DNA from: Chloracidobacterium sp.
GTDB taxonomy: Bacteria; Acidobacteriota; Blastocatellia; Pyrinomonadales; Pyrinomonadaceae
Assembly: GCA_016712045.1 (NCBI GenBank)
Contig: JADJRV010000018.1
Location: 1 to 64,000, forward strand
Direction of reading: 5' to 3'
DNA: 64,000 nucleotides
In this document: positions 48,088 through 57,248 of the stretch, in pieces
How positions within the stretch are numbered: position 1 is the stretch's first letter
How the letters are laid out: the number at the start of each line of letters is the position of its first letter
Program-made: the position numbers and the translations under genes
The notes under the pieces: generated by a model
Seen by the model: only the letters and a program-made list of their open reading frames with translations
Told to the model about the DNA's origin: nothing
Database searches by the model: none

Positions 48088-50319
48088 ATGCCCTCATCTA
48101 AAGGAAATCTTAGAAGGTTCGATTTCGATAGTTCTCGACCGGACTGGCTCGTTCTTCCAATTCTAGTTTTTGAGCCACTCGATAATTGCAGTCTCCCAGT
48201 TGGCGAGCCAAAGTGGTTTAACTTTGACTTCACCTACAGTGAAGAGAGCCGTTCCCTACGAAAGAAGATATCTCTGTTCGGATCATTTAACGACGAGTTC
48301 GCTTTCTCACTGAATGGTGCCAAGCCTAGTAACAAAAAACTTAAAGATCGATTGAAGCATCTTGGAAAGTTTTGCGACGGCCAGAACGTCAAGCTTTCGG
48401 TGAGTTGCCATGCCGATAGAACGTACGCTGAAGCCATCAGTCACGATAATTTGTTGTTACGAACCTATCCCCGAGTGTGGTTGTATACGTTTCACACGTT
48501 TTGGATAGGAAACTTTATTGACAGAAATAAGTGGCATTTGATTAACCGCCTAGCAGAGTTCTATTCGGGTACAGATTGTGATCTGTCAGGGGACATCTGG
48601 ATCGATGTTACTAGTTTTGAGGATCTCTTATCTGATGACGGAAATCACCTTGGAGTCTTTCGGAACCGGTTGATTCGTCCCCGCACAGATTCCTCTGGGG
48701 CAATTAGGCCCAACTGGCTATCTACTCGGACTTACAAGTATGCTCCAGAGACGAACTGCCACCCCGATGCTGGTATTTTTATTCGATTATCAAGAACCGG
48801 AATTCTCGAAGTACGCGAGGTTGTTGAGCTCGACGACCAAAATAACACGCTTTTCGAGTTTCTTAAGTTGCTTCTGCGAATAGGCGACCAACCGGTAAAG
48901 AAAGTCGAGGATATACATCGTTGCGTTAGGGACTTCGTAAGGGAACTTTTAGAACAATTCAAATCCGGAGGCGTACGCATTATTGACGCTTGGGATCCGT
49001 CAAACGAAGACGATGTCCCCAGGATTCAAAGGGTTCGTCAGCGATATACTGTAGTAATGATGTCCCGTTTGACAAACGAGCAGAACGGTAGAGAATCCGT
49101 ACGCCCCTCGATATTGTGGGAACACCCGCGAATTATCAGGGGTCTACTTGAGGGTACTATGGTCGTCGCCGAAAACAACAAAAAAGCGTACGGCCCGCCC
49201 GACCTTTCAAAACGCGCCCAGAAGAGCCTGAAAAATGAATCGACTTGGGAAGACGAAATATGTGTCTTCGGGGCCGATCGATGTCTAATATTCTTTAATC
49301 CTAAAATCATACTGGAAAAGGATGGTAGGTTCGTGAACTACTCTGATTATTGGAGGACGATAACTAGAGGGATCGAACATACAGTCTCAGTACGAACCAC
49401 GCTCCATCTCTACGAGTCATGGACGCGAAATAGAATGGAGGATATTCCTCGCCTCCTGCGCCTTCTCAATTTATATGAAAAAGTAGCGAAGGCTGAGACG
49501 ACAGCTTCGGGAATTGATAAGTACTCCGAAGACGAGACACGGCTCTTGGCGGATTTTAATCTTTCCGAAGTAGCAACTCCGGAAATTACGACCAAGATTG
49601 AAGAGACTCTGCAGGTTGAGATGGATAAGATAGCCGAGACGGTGGCGGGCGTACTTCGAAACCTACCGGCAATTCGTGAGGTATCGGTCGGGGCTTCGTC
49701 ATTCCTTTCTGAGCATGCAGTGAATAAGTTCAATCACCTAAACGAAAAAGTTTTCCGATTCCCCGAACTAGTGCGCCATATCCAACAGAATATTGACGAA
49801 ATGACTAGTTTCTTAGTCTATTTCAAACAACGCGAATTCTCGCTGGAGTTAGAAAGAGCTAGAACCTCCCGTGAGGAGGCAGAAGCGACGAGGCAAGCCA
49901 GAGAAACACGCCAGACGACCTATCTGGCGGTTCTCGGGCTACTACTCGCGATTTTGGCGGCGTTCTACACGGGTCCCTTGTTCTTGGATGCGTTTCATGC
50001 GGCCTGTAAAGAACAGCATTCAATATGGCAATGTCTTGCAAGCGATCATATACACGTCTACGGCATCATATATCTTAGTGCTTCTATTGCTGCCTATTTG
50101 TTAGGTACCGGGCTGTTTTACTTCTTCCTTTGGAACGATGTTAAGGTCGCCTTGGCAGGGCAGGAACGATGGGCCCGCTTCTCAAAAGGAGTGGTCATTG
50201 TAGTAGGCTTCGTACTGCTAATCGCCTTATTGGGGTGGATTTTCCTACCTTATTTGTCGTTCTTGAATGCACTGCCCCAACTACCTGAATCTCCTTCGCC
50301 AATAGCCGGTGGCCATTGA
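48088..50319 (+). CDS. unrecognised 743-aa protein: large soluble part, coiled coil, three membrane helices
   Basis: No family recognised. Residues 1-480 are a mixed alpha/beta soluble region with many aromatic residues. About 490-590 is helical (IEETLQVEMDKIAETVAGVL). About 590-640 is a coiled coil rich in Glu/Arg (REFSLELERARTSREEAEAT, RQARETRQ). Then come three hydrophobic helices (TYLAVLGLLLAILAAFYTG, YGIIYLSASIAAYLLGTGLFYFFL, VVIVVGFVLLIALLGWIFL) and a short Pro-rich tail. No signal peptide, so the soluble part is probably cytoplasmic. Codon use is richer in A/T endings (ATA, AGA, TTA) than its neighbours, and it interrupts a cluster of zinc-ribbon signalling genes; transfer is likely. 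The start at 48088 has no strong ribosome site. Confidence 0.7.
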   Translation: MPSSKGNLRRFDFDSSRPDWLVLPILVFEPLDNCSLPVGEPKWFNFDFTYSEESRSLRKKISLFGSFNDEFAFSLNGAKPSNKKLKDRLKHLGKFCDGQNVKLSVSCHADRTYAEAISHDNLLLRTYPRVWLYTFHTFWIGNFIDRNKWHLINRLAEFYSGTDCDLSGDIWIDVTSFEDLLSDDGNHLGVFRNRLIRPRTDSSGAIRPNWLSTRTYKYAPETNCHPDAGIFIRLSRTGILEVREVVELDDQNNTLFEFLKLLLRIGDQPVKKVEDIHRCVRDFVRELLEQFKSGGVRIIDAWDPSNEDDVPRIQRVRQRYTVVMMSRLTNEQNGRESVRPSILWEHPRIIRGLLEGTMVVAENNKKAYGPPDLSKRAQKSLKNESTWEDEICVFGADRCLIFFNPKIILEKDGRFVNYSDYWRTITRGIEHTVSVRTTLHLYESWTRNRMEDIPRLLRLLNLYEKVAKAETTASGIDKYSEDETRLLADFNLSEVATPEITTKIEETLQVEMDKIAETVAGVLRNLPAIREVSVGASSFLSEHAVNKFNHLNEKVFRFPELVRHIQQNIDEMTSFLVYFKQREFSLELERARTSREEAEATRQARETRQTTYLAVLGLLLAILAAFYTGPLFLDAFHAACKEQHSIWQCLASDHIHVYGIIYLSASIAAYLLGTGLFYFFLWNDVKVALAGQERWARFSKGVVIVVGFVLLIALLGWIFLPYLSFLNALPQLPESPSPIAGGH

Positions 50320-50520
50320 CAGGCATCGCCGTGGTGGATCAATCCTGGGATTCTCCCCGGGCTATTATTTCCGTCATCTACGGCGACACCGATACCCCAA
50401 GACGATTTCCCCGGGAACACCGTTCTGACAATATGCGTAACCAAAACAGTCGCGTTTTTGGTGAGTAGTGGTTATAATGTTTCCATCTTAGGATTATCTT
50501 TCTAAAACCGGTGAAAAACG

Positions 50521-51508
50521 ATGAAAATTTGCCCTCGCTGTCAAAAGACATATTCGGACGATAACCTTAATTTCTGCCTTGAGGACGGTTCTGTGCTGAC
50601 TCAGGCCGCTGCCGAGCCGCCGCCGACGATGATAAATCAGGCGATGCCGACGCAGCAGCAGCAGACGATGCCGAGCCAGCCGAGCTCAACCGCAGTGGAA
50701 CACGGCCCCGCAGCAGTATTCGATGCAGCCGCCGGCCAAGAAATCTAAGGCGTGGGTGTGGGTGCTCTTGATACTTGGGGGACTCGCGCTGTTGTGTGGT
50801 GGCGGGTTTGTCGGTTTTTTGGCGTATGTTGGTTCGCAGGCGGAAAAGGCGGCGAACACGATCAACAATTCATCGACGCCGACGAAGGGAAGTAATACTA
50901 CAACGGCTAACGCCAACAAAACTGCGGCGAATACAAATACTACGACCTCGACCTCTCCGACTTCGGACCGAACAGACGTTGAGTCGATCGATATTTCAAA
51001 ATGGGTCAAGGAATTTTCGGTTTACGGCACGACCGAATACACCGGCGGCGAGCTGATCATGGGTGCTAAGCAAAAGGGCTACTATTATGCCCTCGTTGCC
51101 CCGGACGAATACACGACTGACGATTCCGATACGCGGGTAACGCTTCGCAACATCGACGACGCGGCTTCGAGCCTCGGGTACGGGCTGATATTTCACAGCA
51201 ATCCGACGCCGCTGCAGCAAGGATACGCGTTTTTGATCAACACCAAGACCAAAAAGTTTCGCGTAGTCCATCACACGCCGCAAAACGAGAAATCGGATGT
51301 GCCTTGGACGGCGTCGACGGCGATCAAACCGGGCAAGGAAGAGAATACGCTTGAGGTGCGGGACCTGGCGGATAAGATCGAGCTTTACATCAACGGAACG
51401 ATGGTCAAGTCCATCACAAACACGTACGGCTACGCCGGCGGCGTCCCGGGGCTGTATTCCGGCGACGGCGTAAAGATCGCGTTTAAGAATCTTGAGATCA
51501 GGAAATAG
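50521..51508 (+). CDS. zinc-ribbon membrane protein with extracytoplasmic beta-sandwich domain (frameshifted)
   Basis: About 328 aa once one extra C near 50690-50691 is removed. Zinc ribbon MKICPRCQKTYSDDNLNFCLEDG, Gln/Pro linker, one membrane helix (WVWVLLILGGLALLCGGGFVGFLAYVG), Asn/Thr-rich linker, then a C-terminal domain like the LamG / 3-keto-disaccharide-hydrolase fold (YTGGELIMGAKQKGYYYALV, IELYINGTMVKSI, GVKIAFKNLEIRK). The ribbon is cytoplasmic and the sandwich outside the membrane by the positive-inside rule. Shares its head with the next gene and the 46272 kinase. Confidence 0.78.
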
Positions 51509-51568
51509 AAAATGGCAGATCTAACATCTTTGACCATTCGTCCATTCGTAATTCGAAATCATATACCT

Positions 51569-52090
51569 ATGAAGCAGTGCCCGAAATGTTTTCACACGTA
51601 CACGGACGTTAACCTCAATTTTTGCCTTGAGGACGGCGAGATGCTGACGGCGTTTGCGTCGGAGCCGCCGCCGGCACGCTACGCGGACGATCCGCCGACA
51701 ATGGTGATGGACCCTTCGCGGGTGACAAACCCGTCGAACTGGCCCAACACACCTCCCGCCTCCGGTTGGCAGCAGCAGTCGCCCGTGCCGTATCAACAGC
51801 AGGGATTTGCCCCATACGGTGTGCAGATGTCGCCGACGCAGACACTCGCGATTGCATCCTTAGGGCTTGGTATCGGAAGTATGACGATCGGCTGGTGCTG
51901 TTCGCTTGGTTTACTGCTCGCACCAGCGGCGTTGATCACCGGATTTATCGCACTTTCGCAAATCAAAAAGGATCCAGACAAATATACAGGGCGCGGATTG
52001 GCTCTCGCAGGCATGGGCATTGGCAGCGTATTCCTAGTTTTGTATATTTGTTTGCTGGCGTTCGTCATTCTGGCATCGATCATTAAATAA
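51569..52090 (+). CDS. zinc-ribbon plus DUF4190-like membrane protein
   Basis: 173 aa from the ATG at 51569; an upstream in-frame start at 51512 gives an unlikely extension. N-terminal ribbon MKQCPKCFHTYTDVNLNFCLEDG, Pro/Gln-rich linker, then two membrane helices with a short loop (TLAIASLGLGIGSMTIG, LLLAPAALITGFIALSQIKK, GRGLALAGMGIGSVFLVLY), as in DUF4190. Unknown function; head sequence ties it to the two neighbours. Confidence 0.8.
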   Translation: MKQCPKCFHTYTDVNLNFCLEDGEMLTAFASEPPPARYADDPPTMVMDPSRVTNPSNWPNTPPASGWQQQSPVPYQQQGFAPYGVQMSPTQTLAIASLGLGIGSMTIGWCCSLGLLLAPAALITGFIALSQIKKDPDKYTGRGLALAGMGIGSVFLVLYICLLAFVILASIIK

Positions 52091-52116
52091 GCGGTTCTGA
52101 TTTACCTGATTTTATA

Positions 52117-53421
52117 ATGCGCGTCAACCTAAACGTCGTTGCTGGGCCTCAGACCGGACGTACCTTTACATTCGATCAGCACGATACTTTTATGATCGGG
52201 CGGAGCGAAAACGCCCAATTTTGCTTGCCTCAGGATCGTTTTTTTTCGCGCCATCATTGTATTCTTGAGATCGCTCCCCCACAGGCATTTATCCGCGACC
52301 TTGGCTCGACCAACGGGACATTTGTCAACGGGATGCGGGTCGATACGGCGTATCTCAAAAGCGGCGACCGGATACAGGGCGGCGAAACGGTCCTCGAGGT
52401 CGAGGTCTCGACGGGGCTGGAGGAGTTTGACGCAACGCTGCGAGGGGCAACTAGCACCAACGTCTCGCTTGTTGCTGTCAAATGTTTGAATTGCAGTATC
52501 CCGGCGACGGTCGAAGCCGATCAGCCCGACGCTACGCTTTCTTTCATTTGTGATAGCTGCCGCGAAAAACTCAAAGAAAACCCGCAGCCGATCCCAAATT
52601 ATCAGATGATCCGCGTCATCGGCCAGGGCGGGATGGGCAGCGTAATGCTTGCTCGTTCCGAAAAAGATGGACGAGCCGTTGCAATCAAAACTCTGTTGCC
52701 GGAGGTCGCGGTAAGCGAGCAATCGCTCAAACGCTTTCTGCGCGAGATCGATGTCGCGGCTACGCTCAAACATCCGAATATTGTCGAGTTTGTCGAAAAC
52801 GGCACGCACAACGGGCTCGTCTATCTGATAACTGAATTCGTCGTTGGTATGGATGCCGGACGACTCGCAAAACATCGCGGCGGCAAGCTCGATTACCGCG
52901 AAATGGCACGGATCGTTGAACAGACACTATCGGCCCTTGATTTTGCTCATCAACAGGGTTTTGTCCATCGCGACATCAAAGAACAGAACATCCTCGTGAC
53001 CGGCGATTATCCAAATTCGACCGCAAAGCTGACGGATTTTGGTTTGTCCAAGAGCTTCAAAGAAACCGGAATGAGCGGCGTGACGATGGTCGGCGATGTT
53101 GCCGGGACGATCGCCTATATGCCGCCGGAGCAGGTTCGCGATTTTAAGGAAGTGCGTCCGCCGTCAGATATTTATGCTGTTGGGATGACCGCCTACAGCC
53201 TGTTGACCGGAGCGAACGCCCTCGACATCGGTCCAAAGGCCGGCATCGCCGAGACGGTCAAGGCGATATTTGAAAAGCCGATCATCCCGATCCTCAGCCG
53301 CGAACCTCACGTTCCGCCAAAGGTCGCAGCCGTCATCGAAACTGCCCTATCAAAACACGTTGAGTCGCGTTGGCGAACCGCCGGAGCGATGCGCGAGGCT
53401 CTGCTCAATTCTCTCAGCTAA
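52117..53421 (+). CDS. FHA-domain Ser/Thr protein kinase
   Basis: 434 aa. FHA domain at residues 1-100 (FMIGRSENAQFCL, SRHHCILEI, RDLGSTNGTFVNGMRV), a zinc-binding linker (CLNCSIPATVEA, FICDSCREKL), then the kinase domain: GQGGMGSVMLA, VAIKTLLPE, FVHRDIKEQNILV, LTDFGLSK, GTIAYMPPEQV. No membrane segment. The FHA head is the same type as in FHA-PrsW, so the kinase may phosphorylate or read the same Thr sites. The following GT2 gene starts 9 bp after the stop. Confidence 0.93.
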   Translation: MRVNLNVVAGPQTGRTFTFDQHDTFMIGRSENAQFCLPQDRFFSRHHCILEIAPPQAFIRDLGSTNGTFVNGMRVDTAYLKSGDRIQGGETVLEVEVSTGLEEFDATLRGATSTNVSLVAVKCLNCSIPATVEADQPDATLSFICDSCREKLKENPQPIPNYQMIRVIGQGGMGSVMLARSEKDGRAVAIKTLLPEVAVSEQSLKRFLREIDVAATLKHPNIVEFVENGTHNGLVYLITEFVVGMDAGRLAKHRGGKLDYREMARIVEQTLSALDFAHQQGFVHRDIKEQNILVTGDYPNSTAKLTDFGLSKSFKETGMSGVTMVGDVAGTIAYMPPEQVRDFKEVRPPSDIYAVGMTAYSLLTGANALDIGPKAGIAETVKAIFEKPIIPILSREPHVPPKVAAVIETALSKHVESRWRTAGAMREALLNSLS

Positions 53422-53429
53422 CTGAAGCG

Positions 53430-54125
53430 ATGGCGGAATCATACAAACTACTTTCCGTTATCATCCCCGTTTATAACGAAAGCTCTACGATCACTGAGGT
53501 GATCGATAAGGTCTCGCGTGTCGATCTTCCGCTCGAACTTGAGATCATCGTCGTCGATGACGGCTCGACCGACGGCACGGTCGAAGCTCTGGAACTGAGC
53601 CGTGCAAAACTCACACACACATATCTAACGCCGGTAAATATTGGCAAAGGCGCGGCGGTCCGCATTGGGCTGACGTTAGCAACAGGCGACATCATCCTTA
53701 TCCAAGACGCCGATCTGGAACTTGATCCAAATGAATATTGTGAGCTACTCAAGCCGATCTTGTCGGGCGACGCATTGGTCGTTTATGGCTCGCGATTTTT
53801 GAAAGAGAACAAAGTGCCACACATTCGATTGCTGGCAAATCAGTTGCTGACGCTTGCGACAAATCTGCTATTCCGTACGCGACTAACCGATATGGAGACG
53901 GCGTATAAGGTCTTTACGCGAGAGGCGGCGGGGAAATTGAACCTTGAGGCGAACCGCTTTGATATCGAGCCTGAGATCACCGCTCAATTTGCGCAATTGG
54001 GGTATAAGATCGCCGAAGTACCGATCTCATATCGGCCGCGAACGACGCTTGAGGGTAAAAAGATAAAGTGGAAAGACGGAGTTAAGGCTTTGTGGACGCT
54101 AGTGAAGTATCGTTTTCTGCGTTAG
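53430..54125 (+). CDS. family 2 glycosyltransferase (polyprenyl-phosphate sugar transferase type)
   Basis: 231 aa from ATG 53430. LLSVIIPVYNESSTITEVID, IIVVDDGSTDGT, GKGAAVRIGLTLATGDIILIQDADLE (DxD-like), then EVPISYRPRTTLEGKKIKWKDG at the end. Resembles DPM1-like enzymes that charge a polyprenyl phosphate with a sugar. No membrane helices. Its 3' end overlaps the convergent O-antigen ligase gene by 44 bp. Confidence 0.88.
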   Translation: MAESYKLLSVIIPVYNESSTITEVIDKVSRVDLPLELEIIVVDDGSTDGTVEALELSRAKLTHTYLTPVNIGKGAAVRIGLTLATGDIILIQDADLELDPNEYCELLKPILSGDALVVYGSRFLKENKVPHIRLLANQLLTLATNLLFRTRLTDMETAYKVFTREAAGKLNLEANRFDIEPEITAQFAQLGYKIAEVPISYRPRTTLEGKKIKWKDGVKALWTLVKYRFLR

Positions 54126-55362
54126 TTCCCGCATAGCCTATTGCTCCGAGCAATCCCAGCAAAACCCACAAATGCCGTGCGTCCTCGAACGAGCCTCCCA
54201 AACCTTGATATAAAAAAGCTCCGACTAACGCGGTAGATAGGGCAAGGTGAATATAACGCCCATCACCCCCATCTCCGATTCGAAATCGACATCGTTTTAT
54301 CAAATATCCGAGCAACAGCAAAAACGCGGCAAGTCCGAAGATGCCTGTTTGTCCTAAGATGTTGAGCCACATATTGTGTGAATCACGAAGCAGCTGCTGC
54401 ATCCCCGATAAAACTTCGTATCGTGTATTTGCGACATCCATACCCGTGCCTTTGCCAAACCACGGATACTGACGCACCGTCTGCGCCGTGTCTTGCCAGA
54501 CGAGGACGCGGACGGAAGGCTCGAGCTTTTTTTCGATAAACGGGAGTGGTATTTCTTGAGCAGTGTTATTTGTATCCGGCGAGACGAGCGTCGCGGCAAA
54601 TGCTAAAACGGCAAGGATAATGCCGCAAGCCAACGCTGGTCTTGCAATCCATCTTTTCTGCCCTCCGGCCAAAACCCACAGACCAACGCTCAGGGCGATG
54701 CCGCCCAAACCCGGAGAAATAGAGAACAGGGCAGAGAATAGTGTTCCAGCTCCTAAAATAAGGGCCATTCGTTTTTTGATCCAACCGAGATGCTCTGCAA
54801 GTAAGATCAGCACAACACTTACGTTGAGATAATTACAAAGCATATTCGCATTTGCGAACAGCGCATGAATGCGAGGATAGTCGCCCTCTGGCAGGCTGCC
54901 GAGATGCGACAAAAAATAATTATCAAGGTTGGTCTTAAACCCGGCGTAAAAAAGCACAAAACCGGCAATTGACGCAACAGCCGTCACTCCAGTCCCGGCC
55001 AGCCACGCGAATATGATCTGTTTTTGAAACCGACGTTCGTTGGCTAGATTGAATGTTAGAAAACAAAGTCCAAAGAGATAATATTCGCCGAGCAGCTTAT
55101 AAAAGCTAGCTGTCGGATCTACAGACAGAAAAGTCGAGAGCGTGAAAGCCGCCGCGTATATACCAATAAATATAAATAAGCGGTCAATTCGAAGCGAAGC
55201 TTCCCGCCGGATGAGAGCAACGCACCAAGCTCCGAACGCAGCAAGAAAGATCAGATCGGTGTAGGGAACCAGCAGACCAAAAAACGTGAAATTGAATGGC
55301 CGAACAAGCGGCAGCGAGAAGACCAACAGCAAGAAAAGGTATTTGGAGAGTTTTAATGCCAT
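54082..55362 (-). CDS. O-antigen ligase / Wzy-family membrane protein
   Basis: 426 aa with about ten membrane helices. The Wzy_C-type motif is present: the periplasmic loop VRVLVWQDTAQTVRQYPWFG and DSHNMWLNILGQTGIFGL. By family it joins polysaccharide repeat units or attaches them to lipid A core. Convergent with the GT2 gene; probably last in the operon that begins with the carboxylase. Confidence 0.85.
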   Translation of the reverse strand: MALKLSKYLFLLLVFSLPLVRPFNFTFFGLLVPYTDLIFLAAFGAWCVALIRREASLRIDRLFIFIGIYAAAFTLSTFLSVDPTASFYKLLGEYYLFGLCFLTFNLANERRFQKQIIFAWLAGTGVTAVASIAGFVLFYAGFKTNLDNYFLSHLGSLPEGDYPRIHALFANANMLCNYLNVSVVLILLAEHLGWIKKRMALILGAGTLFSALFSISPGLGGIALSVGLWVLAGGQKRWIARPALACGIILAVLAFAATLVSPDTNNTAQEIPLPFIEKKLEPSVRVLVWQDTAQTVRQYPWFGKGTGMDVANTRYEVLSGMQQLLRDSHNMWLNILGQTGIFGLAAFLLLLGYLIKRCRFRIGDGGDGRYIHLALSTALVGAFLYQGLGGSFEDARHLWVLLGLLGAIGYAGTNAENDTSLASTKP

Positions 55363-55383
55363 TGGCTATCGGAGATAAACAAA

Positions 55384-55782
55384 TTACGGCAACAGCATCA
55401 CCATTGCCTCGCCTATTACCGTCATCTCCCCGTTCTGATTTGTACAAACGGTTTCGAGCGTGACGATACCTTTGTCTTCACGAATGTTCGTGACTGTGCC
55501 CGTCGTCGTGATCGTATCGTCAATAAATACAGGTGCAACGAAGCGCATAGTCTGCGACAGATAGACGATCTTACGGGCCTCAAATTCGTAACCGAGCACA
55601 GCCGAAATAAATGCACCGCTGAGCATACCGTGCGCAATGCGGCGGCCAAATCGGGTAGTTTTGGCAGACTCTTCGTCGAGATGTATCGGGTTGTAGTCAC
55701 CCGACACTTCGGCAAACGCACGTATCAGTTCGTCCGTCACCACACGCGTTTTTGAAAACTTATCGCCGATCTTGATATCCAT
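55384..55782 (-). CDS. MaoC-family hot-dog dehydratase
   Basis: 132 aa. (R)-specific enoyl-CoA hydratase motif AEVSGDYNPIHLDEESAKTTRFG with Asp and His, then IAHGMLSGAFISAVLG. A single hot-dog domain, so active as a dimer. Likely lipid or polyhydroxyalkanoate-related hydration of trans-2-enoyl-CoA; the substrate is not fixed by the sequence. Confidence 0.9.
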   Translation of the reverse strand: MDIKIGDKFSKTRVVTDELIRAFAEVSGDYNPIHLDEESAKTTRFGRRIAHGMLSGAFISAVLGYEFEARKIVYLSQTMRFVAPVFIDDTITTTGTVTNIREDKGIVTLETVCTNQNGEMTVIGEAMVMLLP

Positions 55783-55785
55783 AAT

Positions 55786-56655
55786 TTAACTCAATGTTTC
55801 TTCGAGATTTTTAACATTCATATCGGCAAGCGCGGCATTAATAACGCCGCCGATCATCAGGGCGACTGCCGTCAAATATAGCCACAGCATCATAATTATC
55901 ACCGCACCGAGCGAGCCGTAGGCTTTGTTATACGAGTTGAAATAACTGAGATAAGTCCTAAAGCCGGTCGTCAACACGATCCACAAAACGATCGCGACGA
56001 GCGAACCGTATGTGATCCAGATCCATTTGAACGATTTGAAATCGGGCAGCAGATTGTAGATGATCTCGCACGCGAACAGCATTACGAGCAAGATCGACGC
56101 CCACTGGATCGCGATCAAAACCAGCGGCGACGTGACTTGCACCCCGATACCCGCTAGGCACAATTGCACCAACTGCCAGCCGTAAAATACTATCGCCAGC
56201 ATGACCATCGTCAGGAGTGTGACGAGAAATGTGAACAAGATCGACTGCAGCTTGGTCTTGAACCATATACGCGTTTCTTTCAATCCGTTGATCGAATTCA
56301 AAGCACTGCGGATCGCATCAACGCCCGCCGACGCCGACCACAGAGCGATGACCAAACCCAGAGTCGCCTTTCCTGTCGAGCTGTTCGCGACGATCTCGTC
56401 GATGGTTTTTCTTACAAGCTCAAAAACAGAGAGCGGCATTATCTGCCGTAAATACGAAAATAGCTCACCGCGAAGCCCTTCGGACGATTCCAAGACGATA
56501 CCAAAAAGGCTGACAAGAAAATAGAGCAGCGGAAACAGCGCAAATGAAAAATAGAAAGCGACCTGAGCCGCCCGGTTAAAAATATCGGCGTCAAACGACC
56601 GCTCGTAGAGCAGTACGAAAAATCGCTTCCATTCAAATGCTTTTACCGCTGCCAT
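55786..56655 (-). CDS. YihY/BrkB-family inner-membrane protein
   Basis: 289 aa with six hydrophobic helices. Typical N-terminal AAQVAFYFSFALFPLLYFLV, then GKATLGLVIALWSASAGVDAIR, and near the end GSLGAVIIMMLWLYLTAVALMIGGVINA. Widespread membrane family of uncertain role; once named RNase BN by mistake. Starts 5 bp after the LURP-one gene stops. Confidence 0.9.
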   Translation of the reverse strand: MAAVKAFEWKRFFVLLYERSFDADIFNRAAQVAFYFSFALFPLLYFLVSLFGIVLESSEGLRGELFSYLRQIMPLSVFELVRKTIDEIVANSSTGKATLGLVIALWSASAGVDAIRSALNSINGLKETRIWFKTKLQSILFTFLVTLLTMVMLAIVFYGWQLVQLCLAGIGVQVTSPLVLIAIQWASILLVMLFACEIIYNLLPDFKSFKWIWITYGSLVAIVLWIVLTTGFRTYLSYFNSYNKAYGSLGAVIIMMLWLYLTAVALMIGGVINAALADMNVKNLEETLS

Positions 56656-56660
56656 TTTAG

Positions 56661-57248
56661 TTATCCGCGAGCACGCTCGAGCAGGGTCATGGTCAAAACC
56701 GACAGCATCACTTTTGTTTCTTCGTCATCGCCCATTTGTGTCAGCGGTTCGAGTTGAAAAACGCCTTCGAAAAACGCAGGCTGCTTCTTAAGCCGTGCTA
56801 CTTGCGTGCCATCTATACGCGACACGATATAAGATGGATTGAAAAAATATCCGGTGAACATTCCCAAAAGGGGTATCTCTCCGAGGAGAGCATCGACCAC
56901 TTTGACCCACCCATTTTCCTCGTTGATCTCCATCGTCTGAGTGCCGTTCTCGTCAAAGATCATGTAATGGGCCTTAAAGATCGACCGCATTCCTTTGCGG
57001 CTGATCGACCCGAGACTGCCGCCTGATGCACTTGTGAAATTATATTTGGCCGAAAAATCGATAATGCGGTCGGCCTTGATGTTAAATAGGTGCTGCGTCT
57101 GCCCTTCGTCGGCAAAGACATTGATGTCCTCTTTTAGCTTGAGCAGCTTTTGCTTTACATAGCCGATGAGGTTGCCATTCGCATCGCGCACGTAGATCTG
57201 GCTGGCAAGTGCCAGTAGTTTGAATGATAGATTTAACGGGTAGTTCAT
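56661..57248 (-). CDS. LURP-one-related / tubby-like protein
   Basis: 195 aa. Repeated beta strands with IYVRDANGNLIGYVKQKLLK, DRIIDFSAKYNFT, GSLGSISRKGMRSI and AHYMIFDENGTQTMEINEE fit the LOR (tubby C-terminal-like) barrel. The role of bacterial members is unknown; membrane-lipid association has been proposed. The start overlaps the alanine-racemase stop (ATGA). Confidence 0.75.
   Translation of the reverse strand: MNYPLNLSFKLLALASQIYVRDANGNLIGYVKQKLLKLKEDINVFADEGQTQHLFNIKADRIIDFSAKYNFTSASGGSLGSISRKGMRSIFKAHYMIFDENGTQTMEINEENGWVKVVDALLGEIPLLGMFTGYFFNPSYIVSRIDGTQVARLKKQPAFFEGVFQLEPLTQMGDDEETKVMLSVLTMTLLERARG

Noticed and set aside
50250..50444. 64-codon minus-strand frame downstream of the 743-aa gene
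   Set aside because: No ribosome site or recognisable motif; overlaps the end of a better-supported gene.
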